Assembly (NCBI GenBank): GCA_004211595.1
Contig: SEDO01000003.1
Coordinates: 62,001-126,000 of the forward strand
Direction: 5' to 3'
Length of the DNA: 64,000 bases
Source: Pedobacter sp.
Lineage (GTDB): Bacteria; Bacteroidota; Bacteroidia; Sphingobacteriales; Sphingobacteriaceae
Both the position numbers and the translations under genes were made by a program. Of this stretch, positions 36,313 through 45,134 are shown piece after piece. The notes under the pieces were generated by a model that had not been told where the DNA came from, made no database searches, and saw only the letters and a program-made list of their open reading frames with translations. The stretch's first letter is position 1, and every line of letters starts with the position of its first letter.

Positions 36313-37278
36313 TTGGAAAGTAAAAAATCAATTATAGAAATTGCACAGCAAACCTTAAGATTGGAATCTGAGGCAATTATGCATTTAATCCCTCATATTA
36401 ATGCAGACTTTGAACGTTCAATCCTAGAAATATTACATTCCAATGGACGGGTCATCGTAACTGGGATAGGGAAATCAGCCATCATTGCTCAGAAAATTGT
36501 AGCTACTTTTAATTCTACCGGTACCCCCGCCATTTATATGCATGCTGCTGATGCTGTCCATGGTGATTTAGGGATGATTCAACAAAATGACGTTGTTATT
36601 TGTATTTCTAAAAGTGGAAATACGCCTGAAATAAAGTTATTAGCTCCCTTGCTTAAAAGAGCCGGAAATACCTTAATTGGTATGGTCGGAAATATTAATT
36701 CACATTTAGCTAAAGATGCTGATATTATCTTAAATACAACCGTTCTTCAAGAAGCTTGTCCCTTTAATTTAGCGCCTACCACATCCACCACCGCCCAATT
36801 AGCAATGGGCGATGCCTTAGCTATATGTTTATTAGAAAACCGCAATTTTAAATCTGAAGACTTTGCCCGCTACCATCCAGGGGGAGCATTAGGAAAAAGG
36901 TTATATCTAAAATGTGCAGATATAGCCCAGAAAAATGAAAAACCAACTATTCACCCCCATGCTTCTGTAAAAGATGTAATAATTGAAATTAGCAAAAACC
37001 GTTTAGGGGCAGTTGTGGTTATAGAGGAGGACAAAATAATGGGCATCATTACGGATGGTGATATTAGAAGAATGTTAGAAAATTATACAGACTTAACTTC
37101 GATTAATGCACAAGATTTAATGAATGCAAATCCAAAATCAATTGCTAAGGATAAATTAGCTTTAGAAGCTGTTGACATTATTAAGTCTAACAATATTTCA
37201 CAATTACTAGTATTAGATGGAGCAAATTACTATGGTCTAATACATTTACATGATTTATTAGACGAAGGAATTATTTAA
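36313..37278 (+). CDS. kdsD: arabinose-5-phosphate isomerase (KpsF/GutQ family)
   Basis: Converts ribulose-5-phosphate to arabinose-5-phosphate, the first step of Kdo synthesis. The 321-residue protein has an N-terminal SIS domain (VIVTGIGKSAIIAQKIVATFNSTGTP, HAADAVHGDLGMI, ISKSGNTPE, NLAPTTSTTAQLAMGDALA), then RYHPGGALGKRL and two CBS domains (about 200-320). The start is a TTG at 36313; no in-frame ATG lies close by, and this start gives the expected N-terminus. The guanylyltransferase gene follows after 14 nt but has its own promoter box. Confidence 0.95.
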   Translation: MESKKSIIEIAQQTLRLESEAIMHLIPHINADFERSILEILHSNGRVIVTGIGKSAIIAQKIVATFNSTGTPAIYMHAADAVHGDLGMIQQNDVVICISKSGNTPEIKLLAPLLKRAGNTLIGMVGNINSHLAKDADIILNTTVLQEACPFNLAPTTSTTAQLAMGDALAICLLENRNFKSEDFARYHPGGALGKRLYLKCADIAQKNEKPTIHPHASVKDVIIEISKNRLGAVVVIEEDKIMGIITDGDIRRMLENYTDLTSINAQDLMNANPKSIAKDKLALEAVDIIKSNNISQLLVLDGANYYGLIHLHDLLDEGII

Positions 37279-37281
37279 TCC

Positions 37282-37289
37282 TACATTTG
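37282..37289 (+). promoter_or_regulatory. -7 promoter box TACATTTG for the guanylyltransferase gene
   Basis: Exact TAnnTTTG match beginning 3 nt after the kdsD stop and ending 3 nt before the first candidate ATG (37293). The ORF-track TTG start (37287) is part of this box. Confidence 0.6.
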
Positions 37290-37292
37290 CAT

Positions 37293-38387
37293 ATGATGAA
37301 TAAGAATAATTATGCCCTAATAATGGCTGGAGGTGTTGGAAGTCGCTTTTGGCCTGTTAGTAGAACCGCTTTCCCAAAACAATTTATCGACTTCTTTGGG
37401 GTTGGCAAAACACTTATTCAAAGTACTTATGATCGCTTCACTCAAATATGTCCTGCTGAAAACATATTTATTGTCACCAATGAGATATATGTAGACTTAA
37501 TTAAAACCCAACTTCCTGCTTTACATGAATCCCAAATTTTAGCGGAGCCCATGATGCGTAATACAGCTCCTTGCATAGCTTATGGATCTATGAAAATAGC
37601 TGAATTAAATCCGGAAGCAACTATTGTGATTGCTCCTTCTGATCATACTATTGCTAACACTGAAGAGTTTATCAACGCTATCACTAAATCATTAGAAGCG
37701 GCTAGTCAAAATGAAATTTTAATAACCTTAGGCATTAAGCCTAACAGACCGGATACAGGCTATGGTTATATTCAATTTGAAGATGAAATTTTAGAAGATT
37801 TCGAGCAATTTCATAAGGTTAAAACTTTTACAGAAAAGCCAAACTTAGAATTAGCTCAATCCTTTTTACAAAGTGGCGATTTCTTGTGGAATGCAGGAAT
37901 TTTTATTTGGTCTGCTAAAGCTATTAATGATGCTTTTGCTGCACATTTACCGGACATGCATGACATCTTTGTACAAGGTAAAGGTATATATAATACAGAG
38001 AACGAAGGCAAATTTATTGAGCATGCCTATTTGCAATGCACTAATATTTCTATCGACTTTGGCATTATGGAAAAAGCAAGTAATGTATTTTTATTGCCTG
38101 CCGATTTTGGTTGGTCTGATTTGGGAACTTGGGCGTCTATTTATGAAAAAGCGGAAAAAGATTATGTTGGAAACGCGGTCATCCCAGCAGAAAAAGTAAT
38201 GATGTTTAATTCGTCTAATTGCATGGTCAATGTCACCGATAATAAATTAGTTATCCTACAAGATTTACACAATTACATCGTAATCGAATCAGAAGATGTA
38301 CTCTTAATTTGTCCACGTTCCGAAGAACAAAATGTGAAGAATATAACCGCTGACGTAAAATCTAAATTTGGAAATAAATATATCTAA
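37293..38387 (+). CDS. mannose-1-phosphate guanylyltransferase
   Basis: Makes GDP-mannose from mannose-1-phosphate and GTP for cell-surface glycans. The protein is about 364 residues, the single-domain form without the PMI half of some ManC enzymes. Motifs are IMAGGVGSRFWPVSRTAFPKQF at the N-terminus, LAEPMMRNTAPCIAYG near residue 85, IVIAPSDHTI near 110, FTEKPNLELAQSFL near 178, WNAGIFIW near 200 and FGWSDLGTW near 270. The start is one of two neighbouring ATGs (37293 or 37296). It follows kdsD in the same direction and converges on rlmB with a 30-nt gap. Confidence 0.93.
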   Translation: MMNKNNYALIMAGGVGSRFWPVSRTAFPKQFIDFFGVGKTLIQSTYDRFTQICPAENIFIVTNEIYVDLIKTQLPALHESQILAEPMMRNTAPCIAYGSMKIAELNPEATIVIAPSDHTIANTEEFINAITKSLEAASQNEILITLGIKPNRPDTGYGYIQFEDEILEDFEQFHKVKTFTEKPNLELAQSFLQSGDFLWNAGIFIWSAKAINDAFAAHLPDMHDIFVQGKGIYNTENEGKFIEHAYLQCTNISIDFGIMEKASNVFLLPADFGWSDLGTWASIYEKAEKDYVGNAVIPAEKVMMFNSSNCMVNVTDNKLVILQDLHNYIVIESEDVLLICPRSEEQNVKNITADVKSKFGNKYI

Positions 38388-38417
38388 TAAAGATGTATAA
38401 AATTTCAGCTTTTAAAC

Positions 38418-39182
38418 TTACAATCTTTGACGTATCGCTTCGTATAGAATAATACCAGCTGCTACCGAAACATTGAGTGACTCAATTACACCTTGCATCG
38501 GAATTTTTGCCAAATGATCAGCCATTCTAAGCATATCATTTGAAATCCCCTCATCTTCAGCACCCATAATAATAGCTGTTGGCAAACTATAATTAGGTGT
38601 ATATATTAAATCATCTGTTTTTTCAGTACATGCTACTAGCTGTAAGCCACTTTCTTGTAAAAACAAACAAGTTTTAGCTAAATTTTGATGTCTACACATC
38701 GGAATATTAAACAAGGCGCCCGCCGAAGTTTTAATAGCATCCCCATTAATTTGAGCAGAATTACGCATAGGTACCAATATAGCGTGTACGCCTGCACATG
38801 CCGCCGTACGAGCAATTGCCCCCATATTTCGCACATCGGTAATACCATCCAAAACTAATATCAATGGACTTTCCCCATTTTCATAAATCTGAGGGATTAA
38901 ATCTTCAATATTCTGATAAACAATTGGAGAAATAACGGCAATTACCCCCTGATGATTTTTAGTGGTCATGCGATGTAATTTTTCTACAGGCACCGTATGC
39001 ATAGGAATGGTTCTGGAACTCAATAACTGCTTGAGTTCTAACAAAAGTTCTCCCCCAATACCTCTTTGAATATAAATTGATTCAATTTCCTTACCCGCTT
39101 TTATAGCTTCAATTACTGCCCTAATACCAAATACAAATTCGTTACTTTCTTTAGGCTTAAAATTCCGTTTAAACTTCTCCAT
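38418..39182 (-). CDS. rlmB: 23S rRNA (guanosine-2'-O-)-methyltransferase RlmB, TrmH/SpoU family
   Basis: The 254-residue protein has an N-terminal substrate-binding domain (FVFGIRAVIEAIKAGKEIESIYIQRG) and a SpoU/SPOUT methyltransferase domain. SPOUT motif 1 is LDGITDVRNMGAIARTAAC near residue 115, with ALFNIPMCR and the knot motifs IIMGAEDEGISN and IPMQGVIESLNVSVAAGI at the C-terminus. This is the RlmB type, which 2'-O-methylates a guanosine in 23S rRNA. A -7 promoter box ends 9 nt before its ATG. It is divergent from dnaB. Confidence 0.92.
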   Translation of the reverse strand: MEKFKRNFKPKESNEFVFGIRAVIEAIKAGKEIESIYIQRGIGGELLLELKQLLSSRTIPMHTVPVEKLHRMTTKNHQGVIAVISPIVYQNIEDLIPQIYENGESPLILVLDGITDVRNMGAIARTAACAGVHAILVPMRNSAQINGDAIKTSAGALFNIPMCRHQNLAKTCLFLQESGLQLVACTEKTDDLIYTPNYSLPTAIIMGAEDEGISNDMLRMADHLAKIPMQGVIESLNVSVAAGIILYEAIRQRL

Positions 39183-39191
39183 ATATTAGGT

Positions 39192-39199
39192 CAAAAGTA
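39192..39199 (-). promoter_or_regulatory. -7 promoter box TACTTTTG for rlmB
   Basis: Exact TAnnTTTG on the minus strand with 9 nt between the box and the rlmB ATG, predicting a very short leader. Confidence 0.6.
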
Positions 39200-39347
39200 C
39201 AGCTTTTTTCAGAAAGATTTGCTTTAATCTTTATTAACAACCGACTGTTTAAAAATACCCAAAACAAATCAAAATGTTTGATTAGATGAAACCTGCATTT
39301 ATATTTTATGTTAATAAAAGAATTAGAATTTAAGCTGTTCTTTTAGC

Positions 39348-39355
39348 TAAATTTG
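39348..39355 (+). promoter_or_regulatory. -7 promoter box TAAATTTG for dnaB
   Basis: Exact TAnnTTTG ending 4 nt before the first dnaB ATG (39360). Either the mRNA is leaderless or translation begins at the in-frame ATG 39402. Confidence 0.6.
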
Positions 39356-39359
39356 AAGA

Positions 39360-40916
39360 ATGATTAACGATAACGATAGCCCCAATCCTAATAAAACGAA
39401 TATGTCGACTCGTAAAAGTCGATTGACACAGAATTTTAACAATCATGGCAAAATTCCGCCTCAAGCTACCGACTTGGAAGAGGCAGTTTTAGGTGCATTA
39501 ATGTTAGAAAAAGATGCGCTATCTTCTGTAATTGATATATTAAAACCAGAAGTGTTTTATGCCGAAGCGCATAAAAAAATATTTGAATCTATTCAAACAC
39601 TCTTCCAAAAATCTAAACCCGTAGATATTTTAACTGTAACTGCAGAAATGCGTCAGCAAGGCACCTTAGAGTTAATTGGAGGCGCCTATTATATTACAAA
39701 TTTAACCAATAGAGTAGCTTCAGCCGCTAACATTGAATTTCATGCTCGAATTATATCTCAAAAATACATCCAGCGGGAGTTAATTAGAATTTCCTCAGAA
39801 ATTATAACGAACGCTTATGAAGATACCACGGATATCTTCGATTTGCTCGATCATGCAGAAAAAAATCTGTTTGATATTGCCCAAAATAATTTGAGAAGAG
39901 ACACTCAAAAAATGGATGAAATTATCAAACAATCTTTAGCTACTCTGGAAGAACTGCGTACTAAAACCGATGGCCTTACGGGTGTTCCCTCAGGTTTTAC
40001 AGATTTAGATCGAATAACGGGTGGATGGCAAAAATCCGATTTAGTTATTATAGCCGCTCGTCCAGCCATGGGTAAAACTGCTTTTGTTCTCTCATGTGCT
40101 CGAAATGCTGCTGTAGATTTCAAAAAACCTGTAGTCGTTTTTTCATTGGAGATGTCTTCCGTGCAATTAGTGAATCGTTTAATTTCAGGTGAAACTGAAA
40201 TTGATCAAGAAAAAATTAGAAAAGGTAATTTAGCTGAATGGGAATGGCAGCAATTACATAGTAAAATTGGCGCACTCACCGAGGCACCTCTTTTAATTGA
40301 CGATACCCCAGCCCTCAATATTTTTGAATTTAGAGCAAAGTGCCGTCGCTTAAAATCTCAATATGATATACAGATGATTATCATCGATTATCTACAATTA
40401 ATGCACGGTAAAGGCGAGGGTGGCGGAGGCAATCGGGAGCAGGAAATTGGTAGTATATCAAGAGCGCTTAAATCTGTTGCTAAAGAACTTGATGTACCGG
40501 TTTTAGCATTATCCCAATTGAGTCGTGCGGTAGAAAATAGACCTGGTCAACATGGCAAACGCCCTCTACTATCCGACTTAAGGGAATCGGGTTCAATCGA
40601 ACAAGATGCGGATATGGTGTTATTCCTTTATCGTCCAGAATATTATGGTATTACCGAAGATGAAAATGGACGTTCACAAGCCGGTGTCGGAGAGGTAATC
40701 ATCGCTAAACACAGAAATGGTGAAACTGGAATTGTTCCATTACGTTTTATTGGAAAATACGTGAAATTCGCCGATTTAGAAGATTCATTTATGAATCCAA
40801 GTAGCTTAAGAGATTCTACGATGACCCCTTCCAGTCAATTCGACAAACCTATGGGTAACGTCATCATCAAACCTTCTAGTATGAATGATATGATGGATGA
40901 AGAACCTCCATTTTAG
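39360..40916 (+). CDS. dnaB: replicative DNA helicase
   Basis: The hexameric 5'-3' helicase of the replication fork. The 518-residue protein has an N-terminal DnaB domain (PPQATDLEEAVLGALMLE, about residues 34-140) and a RecA-like domain with GVPSGFTDLDRITGGWQKSDL, the Walker A AARPAMGKTAF near residue 233, FSLEMSS, the Walker B IIIDYLQLM near 340, and LRESGSIEQDADMVLFLYRP. No intein is present. The start could be 39360 or the internal ATG at 39402 (MSTRKSRLTQ); both keep the domain. The stop overlaps the convergent chrA stop by four bases. Confidence 0.98.
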   Translation: MINDNDSPNPNKTNMSTRKSRLTQNFNNHGKIPPQATDLEEAVLGALMLEKDALSSVIDILKPEVFYAEAHKKIFESIQTLFQKSKPVDILTVTAEMRQQGTLELIGGAYYITNLTNRVASAANIEFHARIISQKYIQRELIRISSEIITNAYEDTTDIFDLLDHAEKNLFDIAQNNLRRDTQKMDEIIKQSLATLEELRTKTDGLTGVPSGFTDLDRITGGWQKSDLVIIAARPAMGKTAFVLSCARNAAVDFKKPVVVFSLEMSSVQLVNRLISGETEIDQEKIRKGNLAEWEWQQLHSKIGALTEAPLLIDDTPALNIFEFRAKCRRLKSQYDIQMIIIDYLQLMHGKGEGGGGNREQEIGSISRALKSVAKELDVPVLALSQLSRAVENRPGQHGKRPLLSDLRESGSIEQDADMVLFLYRPEYYGITEDENGRSQAGVGEVIIAKHRNGETGIVPLRFIGKYVKFADLEDSFMNPSSLRDSTMTPSSQFDKPMGNVIIKPSSMNDMMDEEPPF

Positions 40917-42112
40917 ATAAAATAACCTAGAATAAGCCCTAAAAAAATCAGAATAGCAGGGCTTATTCTAGTCCATATTAAAATAAAAAAACTCAGTACC
41001 ATAATCCCAATTAATTTAAAGTCCCAGGAAAGTGGTTCTAATAATAAAATAAAAGCTGCATAAATAAAACCCACACTTACGGCATTTACACCTGATAGCG
41101 ATTGTTTAATCAGCGTAATTTTTTTTAGATCCGACCAGAAAGGGACGATAAATAAAATTAAAATTAAACCTGGAAGATTAATCCCTAACACCGCTAATAA
41201 ACCTCCGAAAACTTGGCCTAATATGTCATATCCCCCTTGCTTCATACTCAAAGCACCTAAATAACTTGTAAATGAAAAGGTAGGCCCAGGGAGTAATTGC
41301 TGCAAGGCATAGCCCGACAAAAAATCTGATTGTAAAACATACTGTTTCATTTGCACAAACTCCGTGTACATCAACGGCACTAAAACCTGCCCCCCTCCAA
41401 ACACAAAAATTCCATTTCTATAAAAATTTTCAAATAACCTGATCGGCAAACTAAATGGCGATGTACGATTAATAATAGCGCCTAATGCGGCCATCAATAA
41501 AAGTACGCCAATGAAATAAATTAGCTTTCTCGGATTTATATTAGAAAATAATTTTACTCGAATTTGCGATTCATCCACCGATGATCCAATTGCGGAACTA
41601 ACAATACCTCCAATTAATATAGCAAGTGGAAAAACATAGGCATTTTTTAATACTAGTGTAGCAATTACAGCTGACAGCGCTAAAAAAATTGAAATTTCAT
41701 TCAGCAAAACCTTCCTACTTAGATGGTAAGCTCCATATGCTACAACCCCTAAGGCTATTGGATGGATAAATTCAAATAAATTAGCATAATGATGTTTGGA
41801 GCCGAATATAGAAAAACTGATAGCCGCTAAAGTCATTAATGCGGCAGATGGAATTATCCAAATTAAAAAACTTATCAAGGCCAATTTTAAGCCTCCTACT
41901 TTATAGGCAATCCCAACGAGGGTTTGTGTAGATGCAGGTCCAGGCAATATTTGAGCTAAGGCATTTAATTCTAAAAGCTCCTCTTCTTTAATAAAGTTAG
42001 TCGATTTTACAAAATAGCGTAATAATAAGCCCAAATGAGCTTGAGCCCCCCCAAAGGCTGTAAAGGTAAAAAAGACTACTTTCTTTAAAAATAAGAGCTG
42101 TCTATTAGACAT
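40913..42112 (-). CDS. chrA: chromate transporter family protein (ChrA)
   Basis: A 399-residue polytopic protein containing two CHR domains. The signature FTFTAFGGAQAHLGLL is at the N-terminus and a related FVFGGGQVLVPLM opens the second half, with LPGPASTQ and LPGPTFSF as matching motifs. This is the long bidomain form, which in characterised cases exports chromate; many homologues are not tested and may move other anions. It lies 15 nt after the TPR protein gene on the same strand. It converges on dnaB with overlapping stops. Confidence 0.88.
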   Translation of the reverse strand: MSNRQLLFLKKVVFFTFTAFGGAQAHLGLLLRYFVKSTNFIKEEELLELNALAQILPGPASTQTLVGIAYKVGGLKLALISFLIWIIPSAALMTLAAISFSIFGSKHHYANLFEFIHPIALGVVAYGAYHLSRKVLLNEISIFLALSAVIATLVLKNAYVFPLAILIGGIVSSAIGSSVDESQIRVKLFSNINPRKLIYFIGVLLLMAALGAIINRTSPFSLPIRLFENFYRNGIFVFGGGQVLVPLMYTEFVQMKQYVLQSDFLSGYALQQLLPGPTFSFTSYLGALSMKQGGYDILGQVFGGLLAVLGINLPGLILILFIVPFWSDLKKITLIKQSLSGVNAVSVGFIYAAFILLLEPLSWDFKLIGIMVLSFFILIWTRISPAILIFLGLILGYFI

Positions 42113-42127
42113 AATTTTACGAGTTAT

Positions 42128-42466
42128 TTAGTAATTCTCTTCTTCTTCATCTTCTGCTATCTCAAAATAGGCAGCTTTTAATTCCGATAAAGCATGCCTA
42201 TCCCCTTTATTTTGAGCAACTTCCATTCCTGACTTATACACGCCAATGGCATCCTCTCTTCTTCCTAATTTATCCAATAATTTGGCATAATGATAATAGG
42301 TTCCAACATAGGTTGAATGGTAAGTAATTAAATTTTCATAATACTTCAAGGCATTTTCTGTATCTCCCATGCTATTATATTCAGTAGCAAGAGCATACAG
42401 AATAAAAGGTTCGTTCGGGTCATTGTCTAAAAATTCTAATAATCGTAATAAACGGTTATTTTGCAT
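42128..42466 (-). CDS. small tetratricopeptide-repeat protein
   Basis: A 112-residue acidic protein. Two to three TPR-like helical repeats are visible: PFILYALATEYNSMGDTENALKYYENLI and YYHYAKLLDKLGRREDAIGVYKSGM, followed by a helix and an acidic tail EIAEDEEEENY. It probably serves as a small protein-protein adaptor in the cytoplasm; no partner is evident. It precedes chrA by 15 nt. It is divergent from the etfBA operon with 108 nt between the start codons. Confidence 0.8.
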   Translation of the reverse strand: MQNNRLLRLLEFLDNDPNEPFILYALATEYNSMGDTENALKYYENLITYHSTYVGTYYHYAKLLDKLGRREDAIGVYKSGMEVAQNKGDRHALSELKAAYFEIAEDEEEENY

Positions 42467-42488
42467 TGTTTTTCCTTCCTTTTTTAAT

Positions 42489-42496
42489 TAAATTTG
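42489..42496 (+). promoter_or_regulatory. -7 promoter box TAAATTTG for etfBA
   Basis: Exact TAnnTTTG match 78 nt upstream of etfB. An ATTG 20 nt upstream of the box is one base off the -33 TTTG consensus. Confidence 0.45.
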
Positions 42497-42574
42497 CCTA
42501 TAAGAAACTAATCCTTTAACAGGAGATTTTACGTTTTCAACTGTTAAAATAATAATTTAAATCAAATATAGTCC

Positions 42575-43312
42575 ATGAAAATATTAGTATGTATTAGTAA
42601 CGTACCCGATACCACGACAAAAATAACTTTTACGAATGACAATACCCAATTCAACACCGCCGGGGTACAGTTCATCGTAAATCCTTATGATGAAATTGCT
42701 TTATCTAGAGCAATTGAATTATGTGAAGGTGGAAAAGGTACCGTTACCGTAATTAATGTGGGGGATGCTAGTACGGAACCTACCATTCGAAAAGCTTTAG
42801 CGATTGGAGCAGATGATGCAGTTAGAATTGATGCCAGTCCTAGAGATGCCTATTTTGTTGCCTCCCAAATTGCTAATTATGCAAAATCTCAAGATTTTGA
42901 TATGATATTATGTGGTCGTGAATCTATAGATTACAATGGATCTCAAGTAGCAGCCATGATTGGTGAAATATTAGATATTCCATCAATATCCATCATTAAA
43001 AAATTAGAAACTGATGGTTCGACATATACCTTAGATCGTGAAATTGAAGGCGGTAAAGAGGTAATTTCAATAAATGGCAAATTTGTTGCAAGTTGTGCCG
43101 AAGGTACCGCAGAAGCTAAAATCCCTAATATGCGTGGAATTATGTCAGCTCGTACTAAACCTTTACAAGTAGTAGCAGCCATTGAAGTGCCTGAATTAAG
43201 CAAGATTTCAAAATTTGAAACACCTGCACCGAGAAGTGCCGTGAAATTAATCGATGCATCCAATGCAGAGAGTTTAATTGATTTACTTCATACTGAAGCT
43301 AAAGTGATTTAA
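42575..43312 (+). CDS. etfB: electron transfer flavoprotein beta subunit
   Basis: With EtfA it forms the FAD/AMP heterodimer that takes electrons from acyl-CoA dehydrogenases to the quinone pool. The 245-residue protein has the N-terminal MKILVCISNVPDTTTK, FIVNPYDEIALSRAIEL, LCGRESIDYNGSQVAAMIGEIL and the ETF-beta signature region EVISINGKFVASCAEG. The ATG start follows a 78-nt leader. etfA follows 64 nt later with no terminator between, so both are probably on one transcript. Confidence 0.96.
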   Translation: MKILVCISNVPDTTTKITFTNDNTQFNTAGVQFIVNPYDEIALSRAIELCEGGKGTVTVINVGDASTEPTIRKALAIGADDAVRIDASPRDAYFVASQIANYAKSQDFDMILCGRESIDYNGSQVAAMIGEILDIPSISIIKKLETDGSTYTLDREIEGGKEVISINGKFVASCAEGTAEAKIPNMRGIMSARTKPLQVVAAIEVPELSKISKFETPAPRSAVKLIDASNAESLIDLLHTEAKVI

Positions 43313-43376
43313 TAAATAAATAGTTCCACAATTAATTAATTATTAACTAAAATCATCCTGTAGGATAAAAAAATAT

Positions 43377-44345
43377 ATGTCAGTATTAGTATACGTTGAA
43401 CAAGCAGAAGGTAAATTCAAGAAATCTGGCTACGAGGCAGTTTCTTATGCATTTGCCATTGCTCAGAATTTAAATACAAATGTAGTTGCGATATCTATTG
43501 GAAATGTAGATTCGTCGGAGTTAGCTACTTTAGGTAATTACGGAGCTTCAAAAGTTCTAAATGTTGGAAATCCTCAATTAGAAAAAATTGTAAACCAGGC
43601 CTATGCGGCGGTAATAGCAGAAGCAGCCAAAAAAGAAAATGCAAATGTAGTGGTTTTATCTAATTCATTTTCTGGAAAAGGATTGGCACCCCGTATTGCC
43701 GTTAAATTAAATGCGGGCTTAGTAGATGGTGCCGTTGAATTACCTCAAACAAATGGAGAATTTAGTGTTAAAAAAACCGCATTTTCAGGAAAAGCCTTTG
43801 CAGTTACTACTTTAAGTTCTGAAAACAAAGTAATTGCTTTAAATCCAAATGCATTTGGTACAAAAGAAAATGCTACCAATGCTTCCATAGAAGATTTTTC
43901 ACCAGAAGTTAAAAGCTCTGATTTAACTGCCATGGTAAAGGAAATTATCAGAGCTACAGATAAAGTGTCCCTTCCTGATGCAGAAATTGTGGTCTCAGGC
44001 GGTAGAGGTTTAAAAGGTCCAGAAAATTGGGGAATGGTAGAAGAGTTAGCGGACTTATTAGGTGCTGCTACAGCTTGTTCTAAGCCTGTTTCTGATGCTG
44101 ATTGGAGACCACATTCTGAGCACGTTGGGCAAACGGGTATAGCTATCAGTCCAAACTTATATATTGCTATCGGAATATCAGGAGCTATCCAACATTTAGC
44201 GGGAGTAAGCTCATCTAAAGTAATTGTCGTTATCAATAAAGACCCTGAAGCTCCTTTCTTTAAAGTAGCTGATTACGGCATTGTTGGAGATGCATTTGAA
44301 GTAGTGCCTAAAATCATTGCTGCACTAAAAAATCACAAAGCTTAA
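43377..44345 (+). CDS. etfA: electron transfer flavoprotein alpha subunit
   Basis: The FAD-binding partner of EtfB. The 322-residue protein has an N-terminal ETF domain (MSVLVYVEQAEGKFKKSGYEAVSYA) and the C-terminal FAD domain with VVSGGRGLKGPENWGMVEELADLLGAA, then ACSKPVSDADWRPHSEHVGQTG, YIAIGISGAIQHLAGV and the closing INKDPEAPFFKVADYGIVGD. A strong hairpin terminator lies directly after its stop. Fatty-acid or branched-chain acyl-CoA oxidation is the likely electron source; no acyl-CoA dehydrogenase gene is in the window. Confidence 0.97.
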   Translation: MSVLVYVEQAEGKFKKSGYEAVSYAFAIAQNLNTNVVAISIGNVDSSELATLGNYGASKVLNVGNPQLEKIVNQAYAAVIAEAAKKENANVVVLSNSFSGKGLAPRIAVKLNAGLVDGAVELPQTNGEFSVKKTAFSGKAFAVTTLSSENKVIALNPNAFGTKENATNASIEDFSPEVKSSDLTAMVKEIIRATDKVSLPDAEIVVSGGRGLKGPENWGMVEELADLLGAATACSKPVSDADWRPHSEHVGQTGIAISPNLYIAIGISGAIQHLAGVSSSKVIVVINKDPEAPFFKVADYGIVGDAFEVVPKIIAALKNHKA

Positions 44346-44353
44346 AACGAATT

Positions 44354-44386
44354 AGTTTCCCAAGGTGTTTATCTTGGGAAACTTTT
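44354..44386 (+). terminator. Rho-independent terminator after etfA
   Basis: AGTTTCCCAAG and CTTGGGAAACT form a perfect 11-bp stem around an 8-nt loop, followed by TTT. It starts 8 nt after the etfA stop. Confidence 0.85.
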
Positions 44387-44414
44387 AAATTACTAGCCAA
44401 TTCCATTTTTGCCC

Positions 44415-45044
44415 ATGAAAAAAGTAAAACTCGATATCATTGGACTTTCTAATAGTCAAACCCAAGCCGGAGCATACGCTTTAGTGCTCAGTGAATCCAA
44501 TGGTCGACGTCGTTTACCCATAATCATTGGTGCTTTTGAAGCACAAGCAATTGCTATTGAAATGGAAAAAATGACGCCTACCCGTCCCCTCACCCACGAT
44601 TTATTTAAACAATTTGCGGAGCATTTTAATTACACCATTTCTGAAGTATTAATATACAATTTAGTGGAAGGCGTATTTTTTGCTAAAATTATCTGTAAAC
44701 AGGGAGATCAAGCCTATGAAATTGATGCCCGAACTTCCGATGCCATTGCTTTAGCGGTCAGATTTGATGCCCAAATTTACACCTATGAATTTATACTGGC
44801 TTCAGCTGGTATTTTGATAGAAGGAGTAAATGACTTCTTATTTTTAGAGGGACTTCAACAAATCAGTCCTGATCAAATTCTTGAAAATCAAAGCAATCCA
44901 AGTTCAAATACCACTAAACAATCTGGATTTGAAGGATTTAGTTTAGAAGAATTAGAATCCCAACTTCAAGAAGCCTTGCTAAATGAGGCTTACGAAAAAG
45001 CTGCCCTTATCCGCGATGAGATAACTAAGCGAAGCGCCCATTAA
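44415..45044 (+). CDS. bifunctional nuclease (BFN/DUF151) domain protein with UvrB/C motif
   Basis: The 210-residue protein begins with a BFN domain (KLDIIGLSNSQTQAGAYALVL, RRRLPIIIGAFEAQAIAIEM, YEIDARTSDAIALAVRF) and ends with a UVR motif (LEELESQLQEALLNEAYEKAALIRDEI), the short helix that UvrB and UvrC use for interaction. BFN homologues have been reported to have RNase and DNase activity in plants; the bacterial role is uncertain. The ATG at 44415 is chosen over the track TTG at 44409. The latter lies in a CATTTTTG sequence (one mismatch to the -7 box) that ends 3 nt before the ATG. Confidence 0.88.
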   Translation: MKKVKLDIIGLSNSQTQAGAYALVLSESNGRRRLPIIIGAFEAQAIAIEMEKMTPTRPLTHDLFKQFAEHFNYTISEVLIYNLVEGVFFAKIICKQGDQAYEIDARTSDAIALAVRFDAQIYTYEFILASAGILIEGVNDFLFLEGLQQISPDQILENQSNPSSNTTKQSGFEGFSLEELESQLQEALLNEAYEKAALIRDEITKRSAH

Positions 45045-45134
45045 TTTCCTAATTATATTATTTCAGATTATTTTAAAGAATCTGTTTCGTGGGTTTTAAT
45101 ATTTTTTTAAATTCGAAGAATTAAAAAATCCTTC

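Noticed and set aside
43745-44236. 163-residue minus-strand ORF opposite etfA
   Set aside because: Long only because it is antisense to a conserved gene; no motif and no promoter. The same applies to the 106-residue ORF opposite etfB.
45060-45085. terminator or attenuator before the nucleoside permease
   Set aside because: CAGATT/AATCTG can pair over 6 bp, but there is no adequate T-run and the stem is weak.
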